A DNA stretch of 49,803 nt from Lachnospiraceae bacterium (GTDB taxonomy: Bacteria > Bacillota > Clostridia > Lachnospirales > Lachnospiraceae), in the NCBI GenBank assembly GCA_024403435.1, contig JAKSRV010000004.1, forward strand, positions 1 through 49,803. The letters run 5' to 3'. The position numbers and the translations under genes are program-made. The notes beneath the pieces were generated by a model, which saw nothing but the letters and a program-made list of their open reading frames with translations, did not search any database and was not told the origin of the DNA. Position 1 is the first letter of the stretch; the number at the start of each line of letters is the position of its first letter. Below are positions 36,745 to 45,546 of this stretch, one piece after another.

Positions 36745-36773
36745 ATATTATCAGAGCAAAAATAATCTGTCAA
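36745..36773 (-). promoter_or_regulatory. Promoter of thrS
   Basis: Minus strand -35 TTGACA (36768-36773), 17-bp spacer ending TGA, -10 TAATAT (36745-36750). Start near 36738, about 400 nt upstream of thrS. Confidence 0.8.
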
Positions 36774-36826
36774 CACCTGTTTTTTCAAATCGCTCATAAT
36801 GACTTTTGCTAATGACTTTGCAATTC

Positions 36827-37462
36827 TCAATAAGTTCTCGGTGGCATCACAAAATAATCCTCACAGCATAATACTCCGTTATCGATGCCTTCATTTATCT
36901 GCTCGACAGTAACTCCTTCATTGCAGCAAACATATTGATTATTTTCTATATACAGTCCGGTGCTGTACGAATATATCCATTCTCCGTCCTTATATACCGC
37001 CCTGTTTCCTCTCGCTACCAGGAGAAAATCTCCGTCACAATAATCGCCCAAACTCAACAATCCATATTGCTCGGTTTCTATTGACGAAAATGACAATTCA
37101 TCAACCGATATTTCCTTACAGCTACGTAATTTTCTGATCTGCGGCATATGTGTAAAACCGGCAATCCCGCCATCCAAAAAAGTGACATCGGCCACAATCT
37201 CATAAAATGCCCCATCCACAGGCATCTCTTCAAGCGGCATATCTATCTCATAACAATGCTCCGTCTCGATGCATTTATCACCGTATCTGAATGCATAAAT
37301 CGTCACTTTGTTTTCATCGGTTTGAAACATCTGGTCGGGATAACCGTATCCGCCGTTTGTGTTGCCGCCGTGATTCGCATTTAAGTTGAGTCCGCACCCC
37401 GGCAGTATTAAACATGATGCCATCATCAGACATATTATAATATTTGCCCTTGTTTTATTCAT
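36827..37462 (-). CDS. Predicted lipoprotein downstream of ECF sigma module
   Basis: 211 residues. Lipoprotein signal peptide with lipobox LPGC (Cys about residue 23), then a Gly/Asn-rich linker and a beta-rich domain with several cysteines (KCIETEHC, SCKE, YVCCNEG, LCCEDY). No recognised family. ATG at 37462 follows GAGGAG. Starts 17 nt after the sigma partner gene, so probably part of the same signalling operon and located at the outer face of the membrane. The Cys pairs may form disulphides. Confidence 0.75.
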   Translation of the reverse strand: MNKTRANIIICLMMASCLILPGCGLNLNANHGGNTNGGYGYPDQMFQTDENKVTIYAFRYGDKCIETEHCYEIDMPLEEMPVDGAFYEIVADVTFLDGGIAGFTHMPQIRKLRSCKEISVDELSFSSIETEQYGLLSLGDYCDGDFLLVARGNRAVYKDGEWIYSYSTGLYIENNQYVCCNEGVTVEQINEGIDNGVLCCEDYFVMPPRTY

Positions 37463-37478
37463 AATAACTCCTCGCATT

Positions 37479-38042
37479 TTATTCTCTTACGTAAAATGCG
37501 TAGGCACCGTTCACTTCTATGATGCAAATACTGTCATCATCCTCACGTGAAGCAAAATGATATACCGTCAAACCGTTCAAAGCCTTCTTCGTACTCTTCT
37601 TGATTACCCCCATCTCCGAACCAATATCATCATCGGTGATAACATACATATTCTGTACGGACTGACCTGCAGCTTCATCAAGTACCAGTCCATACTCAAG
37701 CCGCTCATCCCATGTTATCGGATGGTACCGGTCACCGTTAAGCTTAAATCCTATCTTTTGTGACTGCGCCGTTGTACCGCTTGTGATAGTCTGTACATAA
37801 GGATTAGCACTCGGTCCGAAAGCATTACTGCCATATCCATTATTTCTGCTGTTCAAAGCAACAATCGCAGAAATCGATATAACCGCTAGGAAGAGAGCTG
37901 CCGCTATTGAGCCACCAATCGCCAAGTACTTGATTTTACTTTTGGATGTACTGCCTTTATTGCTCTTTGGAGTATAATTTTCGGCCTTTTCAATCAGACT
38001 ATCATCAATAAACCCAAGCGTATCTAAGATGTCATCTCTCAT
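37479..38042 (-). CDS. Single-pass membrane partner of the ECF sigma factor (putative anti-sigma)
   Basis: 187 residues. Cytosolic N-terminus RDDILDTLGFIDDSLIEKAE (seen in Lachnospiraceae sigma-partner proteins), a basic stretch, one membrane helix (about 39-63, YLAIGGSIAAALFLAVISIS), then an external domain ending NGAYAFYVRE. ATG overlaps the sigma stop by 4 nt (ATGA), the usual layout for sigma/anti-sigma pairs. No zinc-type anti-sigma (HxxxCxxC) motif, so assignment rests on context and topology. Confidence 0.7.
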   Translation of the reverse strand: MRDDILDTLGFIDDSLIEKAENYTPKSNKGSTSKSKIKYLAIGGSIAAALFLAVISISAIVALNSRNNGYGSNAFGPSANPYVQTITSGTTAQSQKIGFKLNGDRYHPITWDERLEYGLVLDEAAGQSVQNMYVITDDDIGSEMGVIKKSTKKALNGLTVYHFASREDDDSICIIEVNGAYAFYVRE

Positions 38043-38599
38043 AGTGTGTAACCCTCACCGATAAGGAAGTCTCTGAGTTCGTTACGAATACGAAACAGTG
38101 TGGTTTTAACCTTGCTCTCACGGATTGCAAGACGTTTTGCAACCTCTGAAATCGAATCCAGATAGAAGTACCTACGCACAAACATTACCTGCTTTTCGTC
38201 AGATAATGTAAACAGAAAACGACTGATTGCCTCACCAAGGAGCTTTGCTTCCACATCATCCGCCACATCATTGACTGCCGGAATACACATCTCCATTTCT
38301 TCCGTCAATTCCACTATGTGACCGTCACGCTTTAGCCTTGTGTTCTCACGCACTCTGTCGATTGAAAGTGCACGCGTGATTCTTGCCAGAAAAGCAAAAA
38401 AATAATCCTTGGGCGAATTCGGAGGTATCAGATTCCAGGTCTTCATATAAGTGTCACTTTCACACTCCTCGGCAGTCTCTCTGTCACAGGTAATTCTGTA
38501 TGAAACCGCCTTAAGCTTAGAACCGTACTTTTCCGAAGTTTGTTTAATCGCATCCTCGTCTCGATCAAGATACAATTGCACAATCTTGCCGTCTTCCAA
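38039..38599 (-). CDS. ECF-type RNA polymerase sigma factor
   Basis: 186 residues, sigma-70 family group 4. Region 2 with AEECESDTYMKTWNLIPP and FFAFLARITRALSIDRVRE, a linker, then region 4 with SDEKQVMFVRRYFYLDSISE and the helix-turn-helix IRESKVKTTLFRIRNELRDFL. Start is TTG at 38599, six bases after AGGAGG. It heads sigma / membrane partner / lipoprotein and is probably autoregulated through an ECF-like promoter at 38639-38667. Signal unknown. Confidence 0.9.
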   Translation of the reverse strand: MEDGKIVQLYLDRDEDAIKQTSEKYGSKLKAVSYRITCDRETAEECESDTYMKTWNLIPPNSPKDYFFAFLARITRALSIDRVRENTRLKRDGHIVELTEEMEMCIPAVNDVADDVEAKLLGEAISRFLFTLSDEKQVMFVRRYFYLDSISEVAKRLAIRESKVKTTLFRIRNELRDFLIGEGYTL

Positions 38600-38638
38600 G
38601 TCTATCCTCCTTCCGTCATTTTTAGGTCTTCACCCTAC

Positions 38639-38667
38639 TAATCGTTTTTTTCGTACTCTTGGTTACA
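38639..38667 (-). promoter_or_regulatory. ECF-type promoter of the sigma operon
   Basis: Minus strand TGTAACC (38661-38667), 16-bp spacer with an A7 run, then CGATTA (38639-38644). An AAC -35 core plus CG -10 at 16 bp is the ECF sigma signature. The TAA within TGTAACC is also the stop codon of the upstream acyltransferase gene. Predicted leader about 35 nt. Confidence 0.6.
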
Positions 38668-39739
38668 CTTTTCTAAAAAATATTTTTGTAATACCGATTG
38701 CCACGGCTTCAACTGCCAATCCTACGAGAATAATTCCCCACCATGACAAGCTGCCCTCAATACCGACTGCCGTAACTATAGCAGTGGTATACGCAATGAT
38801 AATCCATTGAATGATATATATGATATTAAGCTTCTTGCTGCAAAAGCTTACAAATTTTCCAAAACCTGTATTCTCAATCTTGCCGTACATGAAATAACTC
38901 ATGCCCAACGCAATAAATACAACCGACATAGTCCACAGCGTGCTGATAACAGTCTGGTGATAATACGAATCATCTGCCAACGCATATATCATGCGAATAT
39001 CGTGACCTGCAAAACATAACCATACAGACACTGCCGCCAACACCACTGCTCCTACCGATGCCATTCTGCGGTACAACACAGCCCTGTCCTTAACCGTTTT
39101 AAGGTACTCTGCAAATACCATTCCGGCAGTAGGATATACCAGCCATAAAAACATAGGGAATGCCACTCTGTCACCTGTCGGGAGCAACAGTCCCAACAGA
39201 TTTCCCCACACAATATTTGTAAATGTATATTTCAAAGCCCATATTCCGGCAGCCTGTAACACCACACTGATAAGTAGCATCGCCCATGCCTTTACCTTGG
39301 CTTTTTTCAGTATGCCTACAGTAATAAAGCTCATTCCTGCGAACTCTAAAATATCTATATTCAAAAATCCGCCCATTATTTCGTCAAATGAAAACTCCAT
39401 ACCAAAGGCCAGGTTACCAATGATTTTCGGGACCGCCTCTCTGACAAAATTAAGGGCAAAGCCTATCAGTAAAAGTTTAAAACCGCGCTTTATAAATTCA
39501 CCTACGGTATTGTGACGTGTATAAATCATTCCGATACCCATGGTAAACATGAAAATCGGTGCCGCCAAAGGACCGCCCGCAAATTCCATCAAATTACGGA
39601 ACATACCGTTAGGAAGAACTGAGAAATCATAGCGGCCCAACTGTTCGTAAACATGAATGCATATCATGAAAAAGATTGCAAAGAACTTAACGCAATCAGC
39701 TTCAAACAATCTGTTCGAACCATTTTTTTTGATTTCCAT
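38663..39739 (-). CDS. Multi-pass membrane acyltransferase-like protein
   Basis: 358 residues with about ten membrane helices. N-terminal RLFEADCVKFFAIFFMICIHVYE has the conserved basic-acidic and His pattern of acyltransferase 3/heparan-alpha-glucosaminide N-acetyltransferase-like proteins, which move acyl groups across the membrane onto sugars. ATG at 39739 is six bases after AGGAGG; the ATG at 39745 touches it and cannot be used. Substrate unknown. Follows the DUF3592-like gene by 22 nt. Confidence 0.75.
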   Translation of the reverse strand: MEIKKNGSNRLFEADCVKFFAIFFMICIHVYEQLGRYDFSVLPNGMFRNLMEFAGGPLAAPIFMFTMGIGMIYTRHNTVGEFIKRGFKLLLIGFALNFVREAVPKIIGNLAFGMEFSFDEIMGGFLNIDILEFAGMSFITVGILKKAKVKAWAMLLISVVLQAAGIWALKYTFTNIVWGNLLGLLLPTGDRVAFPMFLWLVYPTAGMVFAEYLKTVKDRAVLYRRMASVGAVVLAAVSVWLCFAGHDIRMIYALADDSYYHQTVISTLWTMSVVFIALGMSYFMYGKIENTGFGKFVSFCSKKLNIIYIIQWIIIAYTTAIVTAVGIEGSLSWWGIILVGLAVEAVAIGITKIFFRKV

Positions 39740-39761
39740 CGGCATCCTCCTTGTATATATG

Positions 39762-40160
39762 CTACGTAAGCATCAGGAACAATCCCACGATAAGCAATAC
39801 GATCTCGCCGAACTCTGTGGCAATCTTTTTATCTGCCAGACATTCCGACGGATTCGCAGGATTATATCTTACTCTCCTCACCGTATTCAATGAATCATAC
39901 TTGGGTTCAACCGCCTTGTATTTACCTATCCCGCGATACGTCTTGCCATCAACCGTATATTCATATATCGGGGCATAATACGGTTGGATATTACGGGGCG
40001 ACGCCATCTCCATACGCACATCATATTCAACCAGCTTCCCCATCACGGAAGCCCTGCAATGAATAAACTGCAGAAAATCATTTGTAAGTAAAATCATGGC
40101 GGCTGAAGTAAATGCAATACCCAAAAGCATCCACAATAATTCACCAAAACTCAAACCCAT
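39762..40160 (-). CDS. Small membrane protein (DUF3592-like)
   Basis: 132 residues. Helix at about 8-28, then an exposed beta domain (GKLVEYDVRMEM, YYAPIYEYTVDGKTYRG, RVRYNPANPSECLAD) and a second helix at the C-terminus. The pattern of a YxPxYxYxVDGKxY strand followed by YNPxNPxE matches DUF3592. Function unknown. ATG at 40160 is 8 nt after GAGGGGG. Probably co-transcribed with the acyltransferase. Confidence 0.75.
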   Translation of the reverse strand: MGLSFGELLWMLLGIAFTSAAMILLTNDFLQFIHCRASVMGKLVEYDVRMEMASPRNIQPYYAPIYEYTVDGKTYRGIGKYKAVEPKYDSLNTVRRVRYNPANPSECLADKKIATEFGEIVLLIVGLFLMLT

Positions 40161-40166
40161 ACTCAA

Positions 40167-40256
40167 GTCCCCCTCAAGTTGTTTTGATTATGTAAAAAAA
40201 CGACCTATATCGTACTAAAAAAAATATACAGAACTCATTAAAAAACTATATCATAC
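40167..40256 (-). other. Spacer with weak terminator after the HAD gene
   Basis: AT-rich. On minus, ACGATATAGGTCGT followed by seven T (around 40195-40215) is a 4-bp hairpin with U run, a weak terminator candidate for the HAD/MutS-like operon. A promoter for the next gene is not clear. Confidence 0.35.
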
Positions 40257-41003
40257 TCATTTCAAAGCATGTACGAAATCATCAATCACCATATCGATTC
40301 TTACATTCTCTTCGCGTGAAACCTCTTCGGCACTTCTACCCGATGCCTTCTCATCATACCAGCATGTCCTGATACCCACATTGTTGCCGAGGCGCATATC
40401 CGATGTCAGTGAATCTCCGATGATTACCATATCCTGCAACATCACATCGGGTATCAGTTCCTTGGCCTTGACCAATACCGGAGCAAAGAAAAGAGGATTC
40501 GGCTTCTCACTTCCGACATCTTCCGAAATAAAAATCGCATCGAATATTTGGTCCAAACCGGACAATGCCAGCTTTCTTTGTTGAGCTCGCTTGGTTCCGT
40601 TGGTAACGGCAAACTGAACCATACCTCTTCGCTTGAATTCTTCAATCTTCTCTCGCACACCGTCTGTAAAACATATAGTGTCTCCCAGACGAATCTGATA
40701 CTCATCGTTAAACGCATCAATCAATTCTTCGCTTGATAATCCGACATTTTTTATACCGTATTTTGAGAAAAACTCCCTGAATCTGCCTGCCAGCACCTCA
40801 GGCTTTGTAATCTCACCGCGTTCCAACGCCTTCCAGTATTTATGATTTATACCATCATAATCCGCAAGCATTTCATCAGTGCATTCTCCCAATTCGAACT
40901 TGGCAAAGCATGCTCTGATAGCGTTTTTTTGTGACTCTGTGAAATTCAAAACAGTTCCGTCCACATCCCACAGTACAATTTTTATCTCATCAAAATTAAT
41001 CAT
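40257..41003 (-). CDS. HAD hydrolase, YjjG-like nucleotidase
   Basis: 248 residues. All HAD motifs intact: nucleophile DVDGTVL (Asp 11, 13), motif II VTNGTKRAQQ, motif III Lys in SEKPNPLFF and motif IV GDSLTSD. The cap and NGTKRAQQRKLALSGL segment match YjjG/YfnB-type 5'-nucleotidases, which remove phosphate from noncanonical nucleotides. The ATG at 41003 overlaps the MutS-like gene by 8 nt; the frame is open to 41057 without support. Overlap with two MutS-like ATPases hints at a nucleotide- or DNA-linked role. Confidence 0.85.
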   Translation of the reverse strand: MINFDEIKIVLWDVDGTVLNFTESQKNAIRACFAKFELGECTDEMLADYDGINHKYWKALERGEITKPEVLAGRFREFFSKYGIKNVGLSSEELIDAFNDEYQIRLGDTICFTDGVREKIEEFKRRGMVQFAVTNGTKRAQQRKLALSGLDQIFDAIFISEDVGSEKPNPLFFAPVLVKAKELIPDVMLQDMVIIGDSLTSDMRLGNNVGIRTCWYDEKASGRSAEEVSREENVRIDMVIDDFVHALK

Positions 41004-42615
41004 TGTTAAGTACCTGCTCGTACAGCTCCAATCCAAAGCTCGTAAGCTCCGGTGCATGAGGAATCATCTTAAAGGTTCTGGTTCCGTCCTCTAAGTGTTC
41101 CGCACTTAAAAATGCCACCTCAGAATCCTTATCATCCTTAACTTCATCATACATCCTCTGTGCAAAGGAAAGAAGATGGGTTACCGTCATAATTCTGACA
41201 TGCTCTTCCTTAAGCGCCTTGATAATACCATAAGCGATGTTCGAGCCCTCTATCTCCGTTGTGGTAGCGAAAGACTCGTTAAGAAGAATGAGTGAATTCT
41301 CTCCCACATGGCTCACGATTCTGTCCATTCTCTTAAGCTCTTCATCCAATCTACCGCTGTTCATCGCACTGTCTTCACGCCTGGTAAAATGAGTAAAGAA
41401 ATTAGGATAGATACTGCTGCTGTACTGTTTTGCGCCCACCACAAGTCCGCACTGCATCATTACCTGTGCAATACCGACACTTCTTAAGAAAGTAGATTTA
41501 CCACCCTGGTTTGCTCCGGTAATAACAGTGAGTATTTTACCGTCGATGTTACCGGTATTACCGACCGCATCCTTTTTCTGCTCAGCAAGCATTACTATTT
41601 CTTTAAGATCGTCATAATTGAGTGCATCGCCATCCTTCACAACAGGGAAACAGTAATCAGTGTTGAGCCTATACAGCTGACGGGTGATATTAACGGCCGC
41701 TCTGTAAAATCCAATCTGGAAATACAGCTGGTCAAAGAAAAATCCAAGTGAATAAAGTACTTCACTGCAGTATGACATTACATAACTTACAACCTCAAAT
41801 TCAAGATTAGCTATGTTCTCCTGAATCGGTGGATTATTGTACAACGAAATACTATTGTTGGATAATTTTCCGAAGCTTCCCTGAAGCTTACCGATAATAC
41901 CGTTCGGATCTATACTGCTTATCTTTGTTTCCAATTCCGCAAGCTTCAAATCACCAAACTTAAGGCCATCATAAATACCACACTCAAAACTAATTTTGGG
42001 TACATTTACAGTGTACTTATTTTTTTCTTTTTCATGCGGCATCGAGTCTATATAAAACGATATATTGTTCAGTAAAATTTCAATACTTCTCTCAAGCTCC
42101 GGGGAGAATTCTTCCTCCATTCTGTTATAGAGATTTTGAAATCCCGCAGACACAAGTTTATCAAGCTTGGACTTAAGCAGACTTCTGACTGCACCCATAC
42201 TCGGTAAAAGAAGACTAAGTACACTAATATCCGTAACCAAACCTGCTCTGCTGTCTTTTGTGCCGGAATTAGTCTTCTTTCTTCCCAATTGATCCCAGTC
42301 ATAAAGAACCGTTGCCACAAGCTGATAAAGCTCTTCAATTACTTCTCTGTTGTTTATACAATCCTTAAGTATTTCCTGACGATAAAGAATCTCCTCTTTG
42401 GTCTTAAGCGGCACACGCATAACCTTACCCATCACGTCGCCCAAATGAGCATCCGGTCGCGTAATGTACATAATTCTGGTGCCCTTCATCACCAGGTCAC
42501 TCATCGACATATCAACTATAGTCCGGAGTCCGAGATCTTTGTATATACTGTCCCAATCATAATATGACTGAGTCTTAACCCAGTCCTTGTCGGAATAAAG
42601 CAAATTTACATTCAT
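40996..42615 (-). CDS. MutS-like ATPase, first of a pair
   Basis: 539 residues. C-terminal MutS domain V: Walker A GANQGGKST (about 367-375), an N-loop region FTHFTRREDSAMNSGRLDEEL, a Walker B-like LILLNESFATTT with Asn 446 in place of Asp, and VTHLLSF. The middle is helical, as in MutS domains III/IV. No mismatch-recognition domain I (no FxE) and no Smr nuclease tail, so it is not MutS1 or MutS2. Overlaps its upstream partner by 4 nt. Role unknown. Confidence 0.85.
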   Translation of the reverse strand: MNVNLLYSDKDWVKTQSYYDWDSIYKDLGLRTIVDMSMSDLVMKGTRIMYITRPDAHLGDVMGKVMRVPLKTKEEILYRQEILKDCINNREVIEELYQLVATVLYDWDQLGRKKTNSGTKDSRAGLVTDISVLSLLLPSMGAVRSLLKSKLDKLVSAGFQNLYNRMEEEFSPELERSIEILLNNISFYIDSMPHEKEKNKYTVNVPKISFECGIYDGLKFGDLKLAELETKISSIDPNGIIGKLQGSFGKLSNNSISLYNNPPIQENIANLEFEVVSYVMSYCSEVLYSLGFFFDQLYFQIGFYRAAVNITRQLYRLNTDYCFPVVKDGDALNYDDLKEIVMLAEQKKDAVGNTGNIDGKILTVITGANQGGKSTFLRSVGIAQVMMQCGLVVGAKQYSSSIYPNFFTHFTRREDSAMNSGRLDEELKRMDRIVSHVGENSLILLNESFATTTEIEGSNIAYGIIKALKEEHVRIMTVTHLLSFAQRMYDEVKDDKDSEVAFLSAEHLEDGTRTFKMIPHAPELTSFGLELYEQVLNND

Positions 42616-44102
42616 GAAAATCTCTCCTTTATCTGACTATAGGTTAATCTATACTTCTCAACCTGTGTGTTGGCACCCGCTATTTCTCTTGCATTTTCGC
42701 GTCCAACCTTAAAGGTTTGCTTGGCATTTTCATCTGTCGCTGCTCTGAAACTCACTACATTTTCATGCGATTTTGCAAGATCGTTTAAGTGAGTAACATA
42801 TATTCCGTAGCATCCGTTTCCAATAAAGAAATCGAGAACCTTTTTACCCATCTCACAGGCATCGAAATTAGCCGCTGTCGTAAAGAGCTCGTTTATTACC
42901 ACAAAAGCTCCCACATAATCCTTGTTCATCATCGGCTTAAGACGAACCAATTCATCCATCAGCTTACCGCGTCCGGTCTCGGCACTTTCCTCTACCGAAA
43001 AGTGTGAGAGAATCTGTGAGTAATACGGCACGCAGGCTCTTTCTGCAGCCACCGAGAGTCCCATTTTGGTAAAATAAATCATCTGTCCGAGACTTCTTGC
43101 GAACGTAGTTTTTCCACCCTGATTAGGTCCGGTTAAAACTATAAACTTTTCACCGTCACGAAGGTCAAAATCATTGGATACTACTTCCTTTTGAGCCTCG
43201 TAATTGGTGCACGCAAGAGCAAGATCATACATCTCTGACGCTGACAACTTTTCGCCTCCGGCTTCAGGATCACAAAAAGCAAATCCTCTCTCCTTCATCT
43301 TATTCATAAACTTAATGAACGAAAGATAATATGAGAATTCCTTCGGAAGATTCATTACCTCCCTGTTTACATACTTGTCTTTATTTTTTGCAAAAGCTGC
43401 AACTTTTACAAAAAAATCCTTATGGCTTTTTTTATACAATCTTATAACGGCATCCTCTAAATCAGACAACTCATCCGAGGCGCTGAACGGAGTCCTGAAG
43501 TTTCTTTTTACATTTGGAAAACTTTTACTAAGGAACTCCTCATAAGGCAGTCCACCGATTCCTTCATCAACAAAAATCTTGCCATTATCATAAGTAATCA
43601 GTACTTTGAAGCTACGAAGCTCGGCAAGAAGCATTTCTGCATTTTTACTGAGTTCTGTGTATTCCTTGGTATCCGTATATGTTTTGATAAAATCCCTTAA
43701 TCTGTTAATCCCCTCAGACTTAAGATTACTGTTGGCGAGTATGCTTTTAAGCAGCTCAACGGCTTCAAAATAAACGCCCACCTCTCTTAGGTACCACACA
43801 TTTTTTTGATCATGATCAGAGAGATTTTCAATCTTGGCCTTACATTCATTGCGCTCTTTTATCAGGTCCAAAAAAGCCATCAGTTTTTCATAGGTATCAT
43901 CCTTACAGATGTCCCTGTATACGCCACGTCTGTAATCCTCTTCACCGCGGCCGTCGGGCATAATATAATACAGTTGCCTAATCTCATCGCCCCAGTCTTC
44001 AGTGATTCTGTCAATTATCTGATCCAGATTTAGGTCAACAAAAAAAGCCGGAATAACACCGGGTTCTTGTATCTCTTTATCCTTAAATAATAAACTGTTC
44101 AT
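42612..44102 (-). CDS. MutS-like ATPase, second of a pair
   Basis: 496 residues, distinct from its downstream neighbour. C-terminal MutS ATPase: GPNQGGKTT (about 325-333), SVEESAETGRGKLMDELVRL, Walker B-like FVVINELFTTAA with Asn 404 in place of Asp, and VTHLNDLAKS. N-terminal half is helical (about 80-320) with a short beta part ITYDNGKIFVDEGI; no mismatch domain and no Smr domain. First gene of the three-gene operon with the other MutS-like gene and the HAD gene; GGGGAG and GGGGG precede the ATG. The two may form a heterodimer (inference). Confidence 0.85.
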   Translation of the reverse strand: MNSLLFKDKEIQEPGVIPAFFVDLNLDQIIDRITEDWGDEIRQLYYIMPDGRGEEDYRRGVYRDICKDDTYEKLMAFLDLIKERNECKAKIENLSDHDQKNVWYLREVGVYFEAVELLKSILANSNLKSEGINRLRDFIKTYTDTKEYTELSKNAEMLLAELRSFKVLITYDNGKIFVDEGIGGLPYEEFLSKSFPNVKRNFRTPFSASDELSDLEDAVIRLYKKSHKDFFVKVAAFAKNKDKYVNREVMNLPKEFSYYLSFIKFMNKMKERGFAFCDPEAGGEKLSASEMYDLALACTNYEAQKEVVSNDFDLRDGEKFIVLTGPNQGGKTTFARSLGQMIYFTKMGLSVAAERACVPYYSQILSHFSVEESAETGRGKLMDELVRLKPMMNKDYVGAFVVINELFTTAANFDACEMGKKVLDFFIGNGCYGIYVTHLNDLAKSHENVVSFRAATDENAKQTFKVGRENAREIAGANTQVEKYRLTYSQIKERFS

Positions 44103-44191
44103 AGCCCCCGCTCCCCTGATAGATTTTATATTTTATATTATTCCATAAATCATCCAAATAATATACCGAATAATTGCTCAAATACGAGAAA

Positions 44192-44232
44192 CAAAAATGA
44201 CGTGCAAAAAATAACTCCTTTTTCGCACGTCA
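44192..44232 (-). terminator. Intrinsic terminator after the FUSC/HAD gene
   Basis: TGACGTGC/GCACGTCA (44198-44205 with 44225-44232) continued by an A/T-rich inner stem, followed on minus by ATTTTTGTTT. It begins 12 nt after the FUSC-HAD stop and separates this operon from the MutS-like genes. The remaining spacer to 44103 is AT-rich; no clean promoter was defined. Confidence 0.8.
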
Positions 44233-44244
44233 CATTTTACAGCC

Positions 44245-45543
44245 TTATATACTCTTTTTAATTCCAAACATCGGCTCATATCTGCGTCTGACATTTCTTA
44301 CCATATCATCAAAATTATTTTCTTTTATGATGATATCATACCTGCCCTCTATGGTACCAAGAGTCATGGTATTTTCTATGTCATAATTCTCCTTCAGATA
44401 CAACAGCATGTTTTCCTTGGAAGCATTTTTATTATAGATTTTAATGTATGAATAGCCGGGATAATCATTAGACTCATACTTAAGTATTTTCAGACGCTTA
44501 TCGTATTCATTTTCACATAACACCTCATAGAAAGCATCTATTTTGTCTGATTTATCAAGCAGCATAAAATAAACTACATTTTCATCGCCAGGGAATTCTC
44601 TTTTTATATAATTTCTAAACGGAGAAGTCTTCAACGTATTAACCAGTCTGCAATTAACTTCATCATCTGTATCGCCATAATAAATCAGCAGTGTATCATC
44701 AATAATAACATTGACATACGGACTAAAATCATGCTGCTTTATCAGGCTGTTGATCTCAGATGCCGATTTCGATGAGATCACATATTCCTTGACATACTCA
44801 CTGTTTTTGACGTCATATAAAGCGGCACCGTCCATCACTATTATCGGATACTTAAAATTGATATCAGACAGTGGTTCGATTACCGAAGCCGCAGTACGTT
44901 TTGTCGCAAGTGTAAAACGCATTCCGTCCTCTATCATACGATTGAGCTCGACCTTGGAAAACGCACTGATTTTATTATTCTCATCTACCAGAATATCGTC
45001 TACCCCGGATACAAACAATGTTCGTCTGTCCGGTCTGAAACATAAGCGTACGTTGTTGATCAGTATACCAATTACAATACCTATCATCGTATCCAGGAAT
45101 CTGTTCCACACAAAGCTGTACGGATTAACATCTCCGATATGATTGATAACAATACTCAAAAATACTACGCAGGAAAAATACGATGCCTGCTTTTTCTTAA
45201 TCAGTACCGTGGTATATAAAACCAGCACTATGCTTACGAACAGACATATAGCTTCTATCAAAAAATTGTGTCCGACTCCCCTGACAATATATGGATATCC
45301 CAGTATATATATCAATCCATACACCGCACCGGCTATTGTGCCGACTGTTCTTTGAATCGCATTACTTATAGTATTGCTTCGATACATTTGAATGCACCAG
45401 AGCGCAGCAAGCATTGAATAGAACACCATTCCCGATCCATTACGCAGCAGGTCAATCAACAAACACAAAGCCACTGCAATCGCGGATTTAATTATACGCA
45501 TTCCTATGCCCGGTATTCGGACTTTTTTACTCTTACCGGCCAA
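44245..45543 (-). CDS. FUSC/ArAE-type membrane protein fused to a degenerate HAD domain
   Basis: 432 residues, TTG start. N-terminal six helices (about 15-165) fit the aromatic-acid exporter (ArAE_1/FUSC) family: MRIIKSAIAVALCLLIDLLR, TVGTIAGAVYGLIYI, the second pore-like repeat RFLDTMIGIVIGILINNVRL. The C-terminal 260 residues align with Cof-type HAD phosphatases, but motif I DxDGTLL is GVDDILVDE (nucleophile Asp to Gly 180), TGR is TKR 214-216, and the metal site GDxxND is GTIEGRYD. The Lys in SKENML stays. So it is catalytically dead, perhaps a ligand-sensing domain. Three nt after the degenerate M14 gene, hence co-expressed. Confidence 0.8.
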   Translation of the reverse strand: MAGKSKKVRIPGIGMRIIKSAIAVALCLLIDLLRNGSGMVFYSMLAALWCIQMYRSNTISNAIQRTVGTIAGAVYGLIYILGYPYIVRGVGHNFLIEAICLFVSIVLVLYTTVLIKKKQASYFSCVVFLSIVINHIGDVNPYSFVWNRFLDTMIGIVIGILINNVRLCFRPDRRTLFVSGVDDILVDENNKISAFSKVELNRMIEDGMRFTLATKRTAASVIEPLSDINFKYPIIVMDGAALYDVKNSEYVKEYVISSKSASEINSLIKQHDFSPYVNVIIDDTLLIYYGDTDDEVNCRLVNTLKTSPFRNYIKREFPGDENVVYFMLLDKSDKIDAFYEVLCENEYDKRLKILKYESNDYPGYSYIKIYNKNASKENMLLYLKENYDIENTMTLGTIEGRYDIIIKENNFDDMVRNVRRRYEPMFGIKKSI

Positions 45544-45546
45544 GGC

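Noticed and set aside
36777-36826. Direct repeat AAAGTCATTA twice after the lipoprotein gene
   Set aside because: Short, only two copies and AT-rich; no sign of function or terminator.
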